Shown here: positions 1-10,706 of the stretch, in pieces
How positions within the stretch are numbered: the first letter of the stretch is position 1
Layout: each line of letters begins with the position of its first letter
Assembly (NCBI GenBank): GCA_030431585.1
Contig: JAUIIQ010000008.1
Span: 1-38,337, forward strand
Reading direction: 5' to 3'
Length of the DNA: 38,337 nt
Source: Gammaproteobacteria bacterium
GTDB lineage: Bacteria; Pseudomonadota; Gammaproteobacteria; Pseudomonadales; Halieaceae
Position numbers and translations under genes: made by a program
The notes under the pieces: model-generated
Seen by the model: only the letters and a program-made list of their open reading frames with translations
What the model was told of the DNA's origin: nothing
Database searches by the model: none

Positions 1-657
1 GAAGACCAGATAAGCCGCAATGCTCAGAGCGAGAGCCGCGGCGAACACCGGCACGGGGTAGAAAGTAGTGGCCGTCGGCCCCAGTCCCCGGTGCGTGTTG
101 ATAGCAGCGTGATGCCACGGTGTCAGGTCCGTCCAGCCAGCGTAAATTGACTGAAGCCGGGCGGAAAGCGATGCCGGTCGCAAGGAAACGTCGCTGAAGG
201 TAACAGTGGCGCCAGCCTGTCCCGTTACCATGATGCCCAGGGATGTCAGCGTTCCGGTCCAGGCTTGCAGTCCTCTGGTGTCAAGCCACAGAGGCGTCCC
301 GGCCTTCGTAGGCAGTGTGTGCACATGGACATGCGCCCTGGTCTCTGCTGTCCGCCACAGCAGCAGCACCGACGACTCTCCTGGTGGCGGAGTCACATCC
401 AGATGCAGGTAGGGAAAGGCGCTTGCCGGGGCGCGGGATATCGGCAGCGCAATAACGCCCTGACCAGAGGCGTTTAGCCGAAGATGCAGTTGCCCGTCGC
501 TACGCCTGCCACTGCCACTCTCCACCCGCACGGTAGCGGCGTTCCAGTTGAGGGCAGGGAATGCGTCGGCACCGTCGCGTACCTCCTGGCTCAGGTAGAT
601 GCCTGCCAGCAATGCGAGCAGGCCTGTCAGCATGGAGATGCCGGTCAGTTTCAGCAT
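1..657 (-). CDS. Membrane protein, N-terminal part, cut by window edge
   Basis: Reading from an ATG at 657 towards position 1, the frame stays open for 219 codons, so only the N-terminal part of the protein is present. Residues 3-22 are a hydrophobic segment (signal anchor). A long, probably periplasmic, beta-rich region without recognised motifs follows, and a second hydrophobic stretch begins around residue 200 and runs to the edge. This topology suits an inner-membrane protein of a polysaccharide or glycan cluster, matching the glycosyltransferase and lyase genes nearby, but I do not recognise the family. No clear ribosome binding site precedes the ATG, yet an in-frame stop lies about 20 bases upstream with no other start between. 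It diverges from the phosphatase-like gene at 810. Function unknown; the coding call itself is fairly safe because codon use is consistent throughout. Confidence 0.7.
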   Translation of the reverse strand, partial: MLKLTGISMLTGLLALLAGIYLSQEVRDGADAFPALNWNAATVRVESGSGRRSDGQLHLRLNASGQGVIALPISRAPASAFPYLHLDVTPPPGESSVLLLWRTAETRAHVHVHTLPTKAGTPLWLDTRGLQAWTGTLTSLGIMVTGQAGATVTFSDVSLRPASLSARLQSIYAGWTDLTPWHHAAINTHRGLGPTATTFYPVPVFAAALALSIAAYLVF

Positions 658-809
658 GTAGCGGGATTTTTCATGTCAGTGTGTCAGGCAAGATATAATA
701 TCAGAGTACGAACCGACTATGTTCTTTGCGATACAGCGGTTTGGCAGGCGGGCGGGCCACAACGTGGCAGGCCAGGAGGGGGAATTGTGGCCGGGTCGGA
801 ATGTTGTAG

Positions 810-2312
810 ATGACGAATAAGCGTAAGGTGTTTTTCCTGGCCCTGGAGGCAGCCAGCCCCGACCTGCTGGCCAGGGGCATGAATGAGGGCTGGCTGCCAA
901 ACCTGGCCGCTCTCAGAGAGCGCAGCTCTCACGGTGCCATACGCTCCTTGCGCGGTGTCGGTGCAAATGCCCTTTGGCCCTCAATTTATACCGGGGTGGA
1001 TCCCTCGCGGCACGGGCGCTTTTATCACAGCCAGTTGCAGGACAATGGTTACCACACGGGTGATGCAAGCCAGTTCGGGGTCACACGCAACACGATATGG
1101 GAGGAGGCATCGCGCGCGGGGCGGCGCGTAGCTGTACTGGATCTCCCCAAGGCGCCGGCGAGTGTCGAGCTTAACGGCATTCAGGTGCTGGACTGGAGCA
1201 CGCATTACAGCTACGCCGCTGAATTCAGGACGGTGCCTGCGGCCCTGGCAAAGCAGCTGCCGGGTACCTATGGCGAGCCGGAGGAATGCCCCTGTCTGGA
1301 CCGGCGCTACCTGACGCCTGCTCCGCCCGCTGCGGCCGAAATAATCGATCAGCTCGAGCGCACCATTATTGCCACCCAAAACCACCTGGTAGGGCAGTTG
1401 CGCACACAGTCCTGGGATTTTTGCATGGCGTCGCTGGGGGCGCTGCACTGCGCTGGTCACCAGCTCTGGCACTTGCATGACCCTTCGCACCCCTGGTTCA
1501 GGCAGGTGGAGCAGGCACAGGGTGACCCACTACTGCAGGTGTATCGAACAATAGATCATGCCTGCGGCGCAATTATTGATGAGTTGCCTGAGGACACTGC
1601 GGTAGTGATCCTGGCGGGGCCGGGTATGGGGCCAAACTACGTTCGCGTCGATCTGCTCGACGAAATACTGCTCCGGCTGGAAGGCGGCGGTGCTTCTGCT
1701 GCGAAAGGGATGAACAGGGCGCTTAAGCGGCTGTGGCGTCTGTCCCCGCAGTCGTGGCGGCAGAGGCTGTCCGGGTTGGCACACGCAATGGACGGCAGAT
1801 TGCAGGCGAGCGACCGATCGCGGCGTCGTTTTTTCTCGGTGCAGACCAACGATAACGTGGGGGGTATCAGGATAAACCTGCAAGGACGAGAGCCTGATGG
1901 CCTGGTTGCCAGCGATGCGCTGGACGAGACCTGCGATGAATTGATCGCCAGAATCCGTAGCCTTCATGTTGTAGGCAGTGGAGAGTCTCTGGTACGTGAT
2001 ATTTTCCGTACCAACACTGTTTACGCCGGGCAGTATCTGGCACAGCTGCCGGATATTCTCATCGAGTGGAACCAGCCCGGTGTTATTACCGCGATAACAA
2101 GTGCGCACACAGGGCTTATTCGACAGGACCGCTTGCCGGACCTGAGTGGTACGCACAATGACCGTTTATGGTGCCTGATTCACCTGCCGGGGGAGCAGGC
2201 GGGTGAGTTGGCTGCGGATGCCGGTGCGCTGGATATTGCGCCAACGCTCGCCGCACTGTGCGGTCTGGATGAACTTGATCTGCCCGGGCAGCCACTCGTC
2301 CCGCTCAGCTGA
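810..2312 (+). CDS. Alkaline phosphatase superfamily protein (type I phosphodiesterase-like)
   Basis: 500-residue protein that begins like the type I phosphodiesterase/nucleotide pyrophosphatase branch of the alkaline phosphatase superfamily, with LEAASPDLL near residues 12-20 and a WPSIYTG segment near residues 57-63 where the nucleophile region should be. A HCAGHQLWH motif lies near residue 213. Such proteins hydrolyse or transfer phosphate-linked groups and often sit in polysaccharide loci, as here. The metal site looks altered: the usual first Asp is Glu, and the usual Asp/Ser-His-Gly motif reads AGPGMGP near residue 270, lacking its His. The protein may therefore be a specialised transferase or a catalytically impaired relative. 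No signal peptide is obvious, so it is probably cytoplasmic. It is divergent from the gene at 1-657 and convergent with the lyase at 2370. The ATG at 810 has only a weak ribosome binding site. Confidence 0.8.
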   Translation: MTNKRKVFFLALEAASPDLLARGMNEGWLPNLAALRERSSHGAIRSLRGVGANALWPSIYTGVDPSRHGRFYHSQLQDNGYHTGDASQFGVTRNTIWEEASRAGRRVAVLDLPKAPASVELNGIQVLDWSTHYSYAAEFRTVPAALAKQLPGTYGEPEECPCLDRRYLTPAPPAAAEIIDQLERTIIATQNHLVGQLRTQSWDFCMASLGALHCAGHQLWHLHDPSHPWFRQVEQAQGDPLLQVYRTIDHACGAIIDELPEDTAVVILAGPGMGPNYVRVDLLDEILLRLEGGGASAAKGMNRALKRLWRLSPQSWRQRLSGLAHAMDGRLQASDRSRRRFFSVQTNDNVGGIRINLQGREPDGLVASDALDETCDELIARIRSLHVVGSGESLVRDIFRTNTVYAGQYLAQLPDILIEWNQPGVITAITSAHTGLIRQDRLPDLSGTHNDRLWCLIHLPGEQAGELAADAGALDIAPTLAALCGLDELDLPGQPLVPLS

Positions 2313-2369
2313 CGGGTTTGTATCTGGCATCCTTCGCCAGGGCTTGACCGCTTTAAATACCGCAGCTGA

Positions 2370-4001
2370 CTACCAGTGCAGCTGGCAGATGAAAGAGCAG
2401 GGCAGTTGCCCCTGGTAGCGGGCACGCAGCTTTGTTGCCGGGATCGCTCGATTGAAAGCGGGGTGATACTCGTAGGGTAGCGCCTCTACCTGCAGGGCAG
2501 GGTCCAGCTCTATCACGCACAGGGACTCTCGTTCGCGCGTAGCGAGTGCAAAGCGGTTGTCAGCCTGTTGCACAAGGCTGATATCTGGGTGGAAGTGGTA
2601 GAGGATCTCTGCCGTATGCGAGCCGCGGCCAGTCAGTCTGTCGGTTATGCTGAGCGTGTCCAGCGTCATTTCCCACCTTCGGTGGTGCAGCAGTTTATTG
2701 CCTGGACGGCAGTAGCCATCGTGGGCCGCACTGACGTGCAGGCTATGGTCCAGGGTGTCCTGCTGCGACTCAACGATCGACGCCCGCCGGCCTACTTTGA
2801 ACAGTCCCCATACGTCAGAGGAATTGCGCTGGTCCAGCACCAGCGTATTGTGTGCCGCTGTGCCTCGTTGTTGCAGTCTAGCGGGCATCCTTTCATAAGT
2901 GGACAGGCCTGTATCGACCACAACCCGCTGTTTCTCCAGCGACAGTTCGAAGGTGAGCGTGTCGGCGTGGCCATGGCTCGCGGCGTGGTCAGGTGCAATC
3001 CTGCCAATGTCCAGCAATGCAGTGGCCGGACCCATGGCCATTCTGGCAAAGCCGGAATCAGCCAGGTGCAGCAGACCTCGCGCGGCGGGCGGCGACGGTG
3101 CATAACCTAGCCGCACAGCGTACTGATCAATCTCTGCAGGTGTCGCGGTAACCTGCAAGGCTGCGTCGTTGAACAAGGCGATGTCACCGTCCGGATGGCA
3201 CAGCGCGGTCAGCCAGGTTCTCGCATCGACCACGGCCTTGTCCAGGGCGGCAGGCACCGCTTGTTCGTAGGCCCGCAACAGGTTGACGATATCGAGCATG
3301 TCCATCAGCAGGCTGCAATGGTACATAGGGCTCAGGCCGGTATAGCCGCCGTCCTCGCCCACCAGTTCAAGGCCGTAGCGTTGTAACAGCTGCCACCCCT
3401 TGTCGCGCCAGCGAGCACTATCGCTGTCATCCAGCACGCAGGCGGCAAACAGCAGTGCCTTGCCGTTATTGAAGAGTTTGTGATCGGTTTCGTCATAAGC
3501 CAGAACCTGCATCAGGTGACGAGCCTGCAGCGCCAGGCTACCGCGAACAGCAGCGGGCAGGCTGTGGCCGGCCAGGTTCCACTTAAGCCAGTTGCTGATG
3601 CGCTGTGAGGTCATGTATTGATGCCAGCCAGGTCCCTGCAGCGGTTCGTTGTGACTGACCCAGTCAAGCATCAGTTCCTGAGCGCAGTAGGCGTTGTCGC
3701 CCCACAGCAGGTTGAATGTGTGCAACTCCATTAACCATTTCTTGCCCAGGTCGCGATTGTGCCAGTCGGCCGGCAGGTCCAGAGCTTTTTCCTCTCCCAG
3801 CATGACGAACCGATGCTCATCCAGTCGGTCGTGTGGCATTGTCGCCGGCTGTACCCAGGTAGCGGGCGCGGGGCGCGTATCCGGGATAGGGCAGCCCGCA
3901 TTGATTTCAGGCTTGAGCAGGCGCTTGCGCAGCCTGGCGTAGAGTTGTACCGGTTTCAGCGGCCTGATCTGGTAGTAATATCTGATAGCGGTTTTCAGCA
4001 T
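2370..4001 (-). CDS. Heparinase II/III family (alginate lyase-like) protein
   Basis: 543-residue protein of the heparinase II/III family, enzymes that cleave uronic-acid-containing polysaccharides by beta-elimination. The N-terminal 290 residues form the helical toroid-like part (WNLAGHSLP, LFNNGKALLFAA, GGYTGLSPMYHC). The C-terminal half is the beta-sandwich domain, with HGHADTLTFELS around residue 340 followed by VVDTGLSTYE. Asn, Tyr and His residues in these motifs suit the lyase active site. No signal peptide is visible, which is common for heparinase-like proteins encoded inside exopolysaccharide clusters, where they may trim or edit the nascent polymer. The ATG at 4001 is preceded by a short gap to the glycosyltransferase stop at 4056, so the two genes are probably cotranscribed. 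Substrate unknown. Confidence 0.82.
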   Translation of the reverse strand: MLKTAIRYYYQIRPLKPVQLYARLRKRLLKPEINAGCPIPDTRPAPATWVQPATMPHDRLDEHRFVMLGEEKALDLPADWHNRDLGKKWLMELHTFNLLWGDNAYCAQELMLDWVSHNEPLQGPGWHQYMTSQRISNWLKWNLAGHSLPAAVRGSLALQARHLMQVLAYDETDHKLFNNGKALLFAACVLDDSDSARWRDKGWQLLQRYGLELVGEDGGYTGLSPMYHCSLLMDMLDIVNLLRAYEQAVPAALDKAVVDARTWLTALCHPDGDIALFNDAALQVTATPAEIDQYAVRLGYAPSPPAARGLLHLADSGFARMAMGPATALLDIGRIAPDHAASHGHADTLTFELSLEKQRVVVDTGLSTYERMPARLQQRGTAAHNTLVLDQRNSSDVWGLFKVGRRASIVESQQDTLDHSLHVSAAHDGYCRPGNKLLHHRRWEMTLDTLSITDRLTGRGSHTAEILYHFHPDISLVQQADNRFALATRERESLCVIELDPALQVEALPYEYHPAFNRAIPATKLRARYQGQLPCSFICQLHW

Positions 4002-4055
4002 GCTCTGCCTGTGTCGATCCCGGCTTCGCGGCGATCCTTGTTATACCATTCGCAG

Positions 4056-5255
4056 TCAATGGCGGGCATTGATCAACCGGTGGTAGTGGTCTAGATAGTC
4101 ATTGCATATAGCACTAACGCCGTAATGCCCCTGGATGAACTCAGCCGCTGCGCAGCCAAGATGTGAACGTCGTTTTTCATCCTCGATCAACTCCCCCACA
4201 AGTGCGCTGAAGCTCGCTGCGTGACTGGTGTCAAGCCGGAGTACAGGAGCATCTTCCTGCCAATCCTCGACCACCCCGACAGGAGTTGTCGCCACGGCCA
4301 GGCCATGGCTCATGGCCTCCACGATCGCATTGCCGAACGATTCGGATTGAGATGGGAAGACAAATATGTCTGCAGCCCTGTAGTAGGGGTCGGGGTCAGC
4401 CTGGTAGCCAGCAAGCGTGACGGAGTCGGCGATGTCAGACTCCCTGCGCCATTGACTTATGCCCTGCCGCTCCGGGCCGTCGCCTACCAGGACGAGTTGT
4501 GCGTCGTAACGCTCGCGTAGTGCAGTCCAGGCGGACAGGAGGTCCCATACCCCTTTGCCCTGATGCAACCGGCCCACGTAGACCAGTGTGGTCTTTTCCG
4601 GCAGGCCAAGTTTTTGCCGGAGTCGACGCTTCCCTTCCGCGGTTTCCGGTGCGGCCTGATCCTGAAGCAGATTGGGCACAACGGCAACTTGTCCTGGCCT
4701 GCAGCCCTCGCTAAGCAATTCCCTGGCTACCGCATGGGTGGGCGCAATAAACAGGTCTGCGAGGCGGTACAGTGGCCACAGGGAGGTAGCGGGACCGAAG
4801 CCCCTTATACGGGAAATGTCCCCATGTTCACCGGTAGAGCAGATCTTGATCAGTACTGGACGGCGGGCCAGCCTGGCGGCCAGTAAAGCGCCCAGAACAA
4901 AGGGCGAAAGACAATGCGCATGAACCACATCCAACTGCCACGCAACCTTCAGCCCGGCATAGAAACCCGTCACGAGGTTCAGCGGCAGTTTCAGCCACCT
5001 TGGCGATACAGTGGGGAGTCGCCAGATGGTCACCTGTTTTGTATTCTCGTGTGCTGGCAGTTCTCGCTGGTGTCGCGTAGTGATTACGCGAACTGTATTA
5101 CCGCGCCGGGCCAGCTCGCTGGCCAGTAACTCCGCCTGGCGTTCAGCCCCGCCCAATTGTGGGGGGAAGTGTTGTATGACAATGCCGATGCGCAGCGTTT
5201 CGCCTTCGCCGGCCGACGTTGCCGGAAGATCGGCGGGAAAGTCGTCGTTAATCAT
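4056..5255 (-). CDS. Family 4 glycosyltransferase
   Basis: 399-residue GT-B fold glycosyltransferase of family GT4. The N-terminal acceptor domain has IQHFPPQLGGAERQAELLASELARRG (residues about 25-52), typical of this family. The C-terminal nucleotide-sugar domain has VYVGRLHQGKG (near 225) and ESFGNAIVEAMSHG (near 302), the latter being the retaining-enzyme EX7E motif. It would transfer a sugar from an NDP-sugar to a growing glycan or lipid carrier at the cytoplasmic face of the inner membrane. The ATG at 5255 lies 25 bases after the stop of the sterol-desaturase gene, and the lyase gene follows after about 54 bases. The three genes therefore form one minus-strand operon, probably for a surface polysaccharide. 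The sugar and linkage cannot be read from sequence. Confidence 0.9.
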   Translation of the reverse strand: MINDDFPADLPATSAGEGETLRIGIVIQHFPPQLGGAERQAELLASELARRGNTVRVITTRHQRELPAHENTKQVTIWRLPTVSPRWLKLPLNLVTGFYAGLKVAWQLDVVHAHCLSPFVLGALLAARLARRPVLIKICSTGEHGDISRIRGFGPATSLWPLYRLADLFIAPTHAVARELLSEGCRPGQVAVVPNLLQDQAAPETAEGKRRLRQKLGLPEKTTLVYVGRLHQGKGVWDLLSAWTALRERYDAQLVLVGDGPERQGISQWRRESDIADSVTLAGYQADPDPYYRAADIFVFPSQSESFGNAIVEAMSHGLAVATTPVGVVEDWQEDAPVLRLDTSHAASFSALVGELIEDEKRRSHLGCAAAEFIQGHYGVSAICNDYLDHYHRLINARH

Positions 5256-5280
5256 TCAGTTTGTCAGGGGGTGCATCGGA

Positions 5281-6276
5281 TCAGTGCTCCCCGCGTTTAT
5301 TTGTCCGCGAAATGTGCAGGAAGGGATGAATCAGCAATCGCATGAACACACCCGCCTGGTCCCGGGGGTTGAGGCCGTCCTCAACCGGGTATGCTTCATC
5401 CTGTACACCGGTCTCCGGATAGGCATTGTCGTCTTTATAATGAGTGCCGAACAGCCTGTCCCAGATACTGAAAGTGAAGCCGAAGTTCTTGTCGCGATAG
5501 GGCGCTTCGCTGGCATGATGGACTCTGTGGGACTGGGGCGTAACCAGGATATAGCGCAATGGACCAAGGTTCAGACGTATGTTGCCATGATAAAACTTCG
5601 GGTAGACAGTTTCGAAAATGGCCCACAGCAAAATTACGACAGTGGCATTGCTGAACATCATCAAGGGAAGAAACCTGAGGGTGGCGGAGATCATGTGGTC
5701 AACAGGGTGGACCCGGGCGTCGGTGAACAGGTTGAGATTTCTCTGTGAATGATGCACGGCATGGAAGCGCCAGAACAGCGGTACCTTGTGGCGTATGAGG
5801 TGGCTGAGCCAACGGGTGAAGTCGGCGAGCAGCGCTGCCGCAATGAAGCGCAAAGCCGGATGCCAGTCGCTGACTGCCTCAATTGTGAGGAACTGGAAGT
5901 ACTGCTGATACAGTGTATGGAGCAGCGCGACATACCATCCAAGAAACAGGATGCGAAACAGCATGCTGCCTGGATACCACAGCGCATCCTGCCAGAAGCT
6001 CGCCGAAAAAAAGGCCTGGTCGCGTACCGGTACGCGACGCTCAAGCAGATAAACCACCGACAGCAGGCAGAAATAGGCAAGCGGGCTGTAAACGGCTTTC
6101 TCTGCGGTTACGTGGTGTTTCAGCGGCCCCAGCATGCCATCCAGCAGCGGTAGGACATGCTGTGAGCCAAACGCCATTACGATGGCGACAGCACCGGCCG
6201 TCAGCCAGGCAGCCAGCAGCAGATAGCCTGGCCATGCGCTGGAGGAGATGGTTTCTGGTGTCAGTTCTTCTTGCAC
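5281..6276 (-). CDS. Sterol desaturase / fatty acid hydroxylase family protein
   Basis: 331-residue integral membrane di-iron protein of the fatty acid hydroxylase/sterol desaturase superfamily. Several transmembrane segments occupy residues 15-150. The iron-binding histidine boxes follow: HLIRH (about 157), HAVHH (about 172), HPVDH (about 187) and HRVHH (about 250). Members insert oxygen or double bonds into lipids using O2. The target here could be a lipid, a hopanoid or sterol-like molecule, or a membrane-linked glycan precursor. The start is a GTG at 6276 with only a poor ribosome binding site; no better in-frame start lies before the first membrane segment. It sits at the head of a minus-strand run with a glycosyltransferase and a lyase, suggesting lipid modification linked to envelope biogenesis, though this link is only contextual. 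Confidence 0.85.
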   Translation of the reverse strand: MQEELTPETISSSAWPGYLLLAAWLTAGAVAIVMAFGSQHVLPLLDGMLGPLKHHVTAEKAVYSPLAYFCLLSVVYLLERRVPVRDQAFFSASFWQDALWYPGSMLFRILFLGWYVALLHTLYQQYFQFLTIEAVSDWHPALRFIAAALLADFTRWLSHLIRHKVPLFWRFHAVHHSQRNLNLFTDARVHPVDHMISATLRFLPLMMFSNATVVILLWAIFETVYPKFYHGNIRLNLGPLRYILVTPQSHRVHHASEAPYRDKNFGFTFSIWDRLFGTHYKDDNAYPETGVQDEAYPVEDGLNPRDQAGVFMRLLIHPFLHISRTNKRGEH

Positions 6277-6423
6277 TGGTTCGGGTCCGCCTGGTTTTCG
6301 TCGCCGTTGTCCAATGGGCCAACTAACCTTTCCCGATTATCTGATTAATCGTGCATGGACACAATTGCAGGGCCTGTTTCTTTGCTGGCGGTTGCTGTCT
6401 GCCGTACGGGTCGGTTATGGCTA

Positions 6424-7056
6424 TCAACTCCGGGGTTCCGCAGCCGATACACGCAAAAACCGCCCCGTTACCTGCATGCTGGTGTGTGCGAAATAACTGA
6501 ACCAGCCGCAAATGCCAAGCAGCTTCAAGCCGTCTTCTATGAAAAACTTGCCGGAGCTGTCCGGCATGGAATTCGTAAGCGTATCAGCCACTATGCTGGA
6601 ACAGAGAAATACGACTGATGTCAGCAGAAGCAGGAAGTGGGTATGCGCAACAATGGTGTTGCGAAAATACAGCAGGAAGGCCATGCCGCCCGTCGCATAG
6701 GCACAGTAGGTTGCCAACTCCGGGATACCCAGGTACCGGGGGAGCAACCATTCGTGAAGGATGAACAGATCGTCGAACATCAACGCTGCGGTCAGCGCTG
6801 CTGCGGTGAGGAAGAAGGAACTCGGGAAGGGCCTGTGGCCGCGCGTCTGGCGCAGCAGGTATGCGGTGAACAGGCAGAGGGTCACTGTGGCGCACCAGAG
6901 TAAAACGCCGAGATTGGAGATGGCGCCCATGTAGGGAGGGAGCCCCTGGCTATTGACGGTATCGCGAGTCAATTCCCCGACCGGTATGCCCAGCGAAAAC
7001 TCCAGCATCACTGCGCCTAGCAGCACCGCCAGCCCCATGCCGTAGCTTGCCAGCAT
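6424..7056 (-). CDS. Unknown multi-pass membrane protein
   Basis: 210-residue protein with six or seven hydrophobic segments: about residues 3-20, 48-65, 82-97, 110-127, 138-157 and 175-190. I recognise no family. Conserved-looking polar features between segments are DDLFILHEW (near 92-100), where Asp, His and Glu could bind a ligand or metal, and FFIEDGLKLLG near the C-terminus. An ATG at 7056 is chosen over an upstream TTG at 7074; neither has a convincing ribosome binding site. It is codirectional with the sterol-desaturase gene downstream (gap about 150 bases), so it may be the first gene of that operon. The 200 bases upstream separate it from the end of nirS. Confidence 0.65.
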   Translation of the reverse strand: MLASYGMGLAVLLGAVMLEFSLGIPVGELTRDTVNSQGLPPYMGAISNLGVLLWCATVTLCLFTAYLLRQTRGHRPFPSSFFLTAAALTAALMFDDLFILHEWLLPRYLGIPELATYCAYATGGMAFLLYFRNTIVAHTHFLLLLTSVVFLCSSIVADTLTNSMPDSSGKFFIEDGLKLLGICGWFSYFAHTSMQVTGRFLRVSAAEPRS

Positions 7057-7248
7057 TAGTAGTGGTAACTGCAAACCGGCCCCCGGGGATTCTGCTCAGG
7101 TTGTGTTGGCATTGATTGGCTTTCTTGTAGATGGGCTACAAATTCAGGTGTCAGCTCGCAGGTAACCACAAGGCGAGCGTCGCCCGGCAATAATGACTGA
7201 AATTGAGCTGATAGGACAGCGACTTAATGAACTGGTTGGGAAGGAATG

Positions 7249-7274
7249 GGGGCGCCCCTGCGACAGGGCACCCC
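7249..7274 (-). terminator. Hairpin terminator downstream of nirS
   Basis: Nine bases after the nirS stop, the minus strand can fold into a very GC-rich hairpin. The left arm is GGGGTGCCCTG, the loop is TCG, and the right arm is CAGGGGCGCCCC, with one wobble pair and one bulged G. The trailing sequence (CATTCCTTCCC) is pyrimidine-rich but has no strong T run. It is probably a transcription terminator or mRNA-end stabiliser for nirS. Confidence 0.5.
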
Positions 7275-7282
7275 GGAACCGC

Positions 7283-9061
<1,779 letters not shown>

Positions 9062-9064
9062 TTA

Positions 9065-9087
9065 TAGATGCATAATATATACATCTT
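9065..9087. promoter_or_regulatory. NsrR-like operator upstream of nirS
   Basis: The 19-bp core at 9067-9085 (GATGCATAATATATACATC) is an interrupted palindrome. It matches the published NsrR consensus GATGyATTTnAAATrCATC at about 15 of 18 defined positions. NsrR is the nitric-oxide-sensing Fe-S repressor, known to control nitrite- and NO-detoxification genes in proteobacteria. The site ends about 40 bases before the nirS start, where a repressor site would be expected. No nsrR gene is in the window. Confidence 0.55.
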
Positions 9088-9109
9088 TAAATTTATTACA
9101 TGACCAGCG

Positions 9110-10645
9110 TCAATTTTTACCGCCATAGCCACCCGCATCGGTGGCAATCACGGCGTCAGCGGAGACGAACCTGCGTTCGCGTCTTTTCCGTTTGCGCACC
9201 ACGGGAGGGCAACGGTGGTCATCCCAGTACGTTACCTGGCACTCAAGGCAGTAGTGGCACTCATTGTCGATAATTTCGCCGGTCGGTTTGATCGCGCCAA
9301 TCTGGCAGTCGTGGGCGCAGGTCTGGCAGGGGTGGCCGCACTCAACCCGTCGCCGCAGCCAATCAAAAACCTTGAAGCGAGTGACGAAGCTCAGTGCAGC
9401 GCCCAATGGGCACAGGTATTTGCAGTAAAACTTGCTGTTGAATACCGTGATCACCAGTAACAGCAAAGCATAGAACACGTAGGCTGGAGGGCGATCGAAT
9501 TGCATGACGAAGACGGTTTTGAAGGGCTCTACCTCGGCGAGCCGCGCCGCATTGGCCATGGAGTCCAGGGCCAGGCCGCAGATAGCGATCAGCAGCAGGT
9601 ACTTGATAGCCCACAGCCTTTCATGCACGGCGTGGGGGATCTGCCAGCCCTCGAAGCCGCTGGCGCGTGACAATTTGGACAACAGTTCCTGGGCTGCACC
9701 AAAGGGGCATAGCCAGCCGCAGTATACGCCTCTGCCCCAGAGCAGGATGCTAAGCGCGACAAAGCCCCAAAGCAGGAATACGACCGGGTCCAGCAGCAGG
9801 CTGTCCCAGGAAAAACCACCGGCGAGATTGCGAGCGAACCCCAGCAGATTCACAACGGATAGCTGCGCATGGCATATCCAGCCGATATAGATGACGGTGA
9901 ACAGCATCCAGGCAAAGCGAAAGCGCTGAAAAAACAGCTTGTGCTTGACCAGCCAGTCCTGCAGGAACAATACCAAAAGCAGTATGGTCAGGGCTGCCGC
10001 GAGCACGGCGACCTTGACCCTGTGCTGCTGCCAACTCCAGTGCCAGACAGGCTCTGCTTCAGGGACGGTTGCAGTGTTCGTGGGGGCCGTATGTTGTTGC
10101 ACCTGCTGTGCAGCCGCCTGTTCTGTCCAGGCGGTGAGCACCCGCTCGGCAGCCAGGGTGACGGTGCGCGTTATCACCATGGCCGTAATGGTCGCGCCGC
10201 TCAGTCCATCTATACCGACATAGCCCGCCCGATCGCTGGCGCCCACCCGAATGCGGTCTGTCGCCTGCTTCCCGGCAAGCTGATCTACGAATGCCTTGAG
10301 GTGTTGATCGGTTATGCCGACAACCAGTATAGGCTCCTGATGCGATAGCAGGTCAACGCCCACAAACTGTCCCTGGGTTGTGATCCCCACCAACAGATTG
10401 ACCGGCGAACCGGAGTAGGCGGGAATTCTGACAAAGTCATCTGTCTGGAAGACCAGTACCGGCGGACCCTGTGAGCCTGCAACGCGGTAAAGCCCCGGCA
10501 CGCCATTGACCGGGCTGACCGCTGTAGCAGACGGTATCACCCGCTGCGCCTCGGTCAGCGAAACCGCCAGTGACAGGCCCGGCGTCAGCAGCAGGCAAGA
10601 CGCCAGCCACAGCAGGATTGTTGGCATTGCCGGAATATCGCGCAC
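9110..10645 (-). CDS. nirI: NosR/NirI-family flavin and Fe-S membrane protein
   Basis: 511-residue protein of the NosR/NirI family, which passes electrons or maintains activity for periplasmic denitrification enzymes; NirI is needed for nirS expression in Paracoccus. Order of parts: signal peptide or first membrane segment (residues 7-27); a periplasmic FMN-binding domain with DGLSGAT near 145-151, where the last Thr is normally flavinylated by ApbE; a short linker; about five membrane helices carrying CGWLCP (about 308) and CKYLCP (about 407); and a cytoplasmic C-terminus with ferredoxin-like cysteines (CX3CX2CX3C near 438, then CX2CX2C and a last CPP near 470-485). It is shorter than typical NosR (about 700), mainly in the FMN-to-membrane region. 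The GTG at 10645 has a weak AGGTGA; ATG 10627 is an alternative. nirI rather than nosR is inferred from adjacency to nirS. Confidence 0.82.
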   Translation of the reverse strand: MRDIPAMPTILLWLASCLLLTPGLSLAVSLTEAQRVIPSATAVSPVNGVPGLYRVAGSQGPPVLVFQTDDFVRIPAYSGSPVNLLVGITTQGQFVGVDLLSHQEPILVVGITDQHLKAFVDQLAGKQATDRIRVGASDRAGYVGIDGLSGATITAMVITRTVTLAAERVLTAWTEQAAAQQVQQHTAPTNTATVPEAEPVWHWSWQQHRVKVAVLAAALTILLLVLFLQDWLVKHKLFFQRFRFAWMLFTVIYIGWICHAQLSVVNLLGFARNLAGGFSWDSLLLDPVVFLLWGFVALSILLWGRGVYCGWLCPFGAAQELLSKLSRASGFEGWQIPHAVHERLWAIKYLLLIAICGLALDSMANAARLAEVEPFKTVFVMQFDRPPAYVFYALLLLVITVFNSKFYCKYLCPLGAALSFVTRFKVFDWLRRRVECGHPCQTCAHDCQIGAIKPTGEIIDNECHYCLECQVTYWDDHRCPPVVRKRKRRERRFVSADAVIATDAGGYGGKN

Positions 10646-10677
10646 ACGCTCACCTGTTGTTCAAGGAGGTGTCAGCA

Positions 10678-10706
10678 TAGACAAGGATTTATAAGATGCA
10701 AATGAT
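10678..10706 (+). promoter_or_regulatory. Possible promoter under the NsrR-like site
   Basis: TAGACA (10678-10683) and AATGAT (10701-10706) are separated by 17 bases; each matches the sigma-70 consensus at 4 of 6 positions. If real, the NsrR-like palindrome at 10693-10715 would cover the -10 box, a classic repressor position, and transcription would start downstream of the ATG at 10696. Weak on its own. Confidence 0.25.

Noticed and set aside
5011-5748. 245-codon open frame on the plus strand
   Set aside because: Crosses the junction of the glycosyltransferase and sterol-desaturase genes on the opposite strand; a shadow frame.
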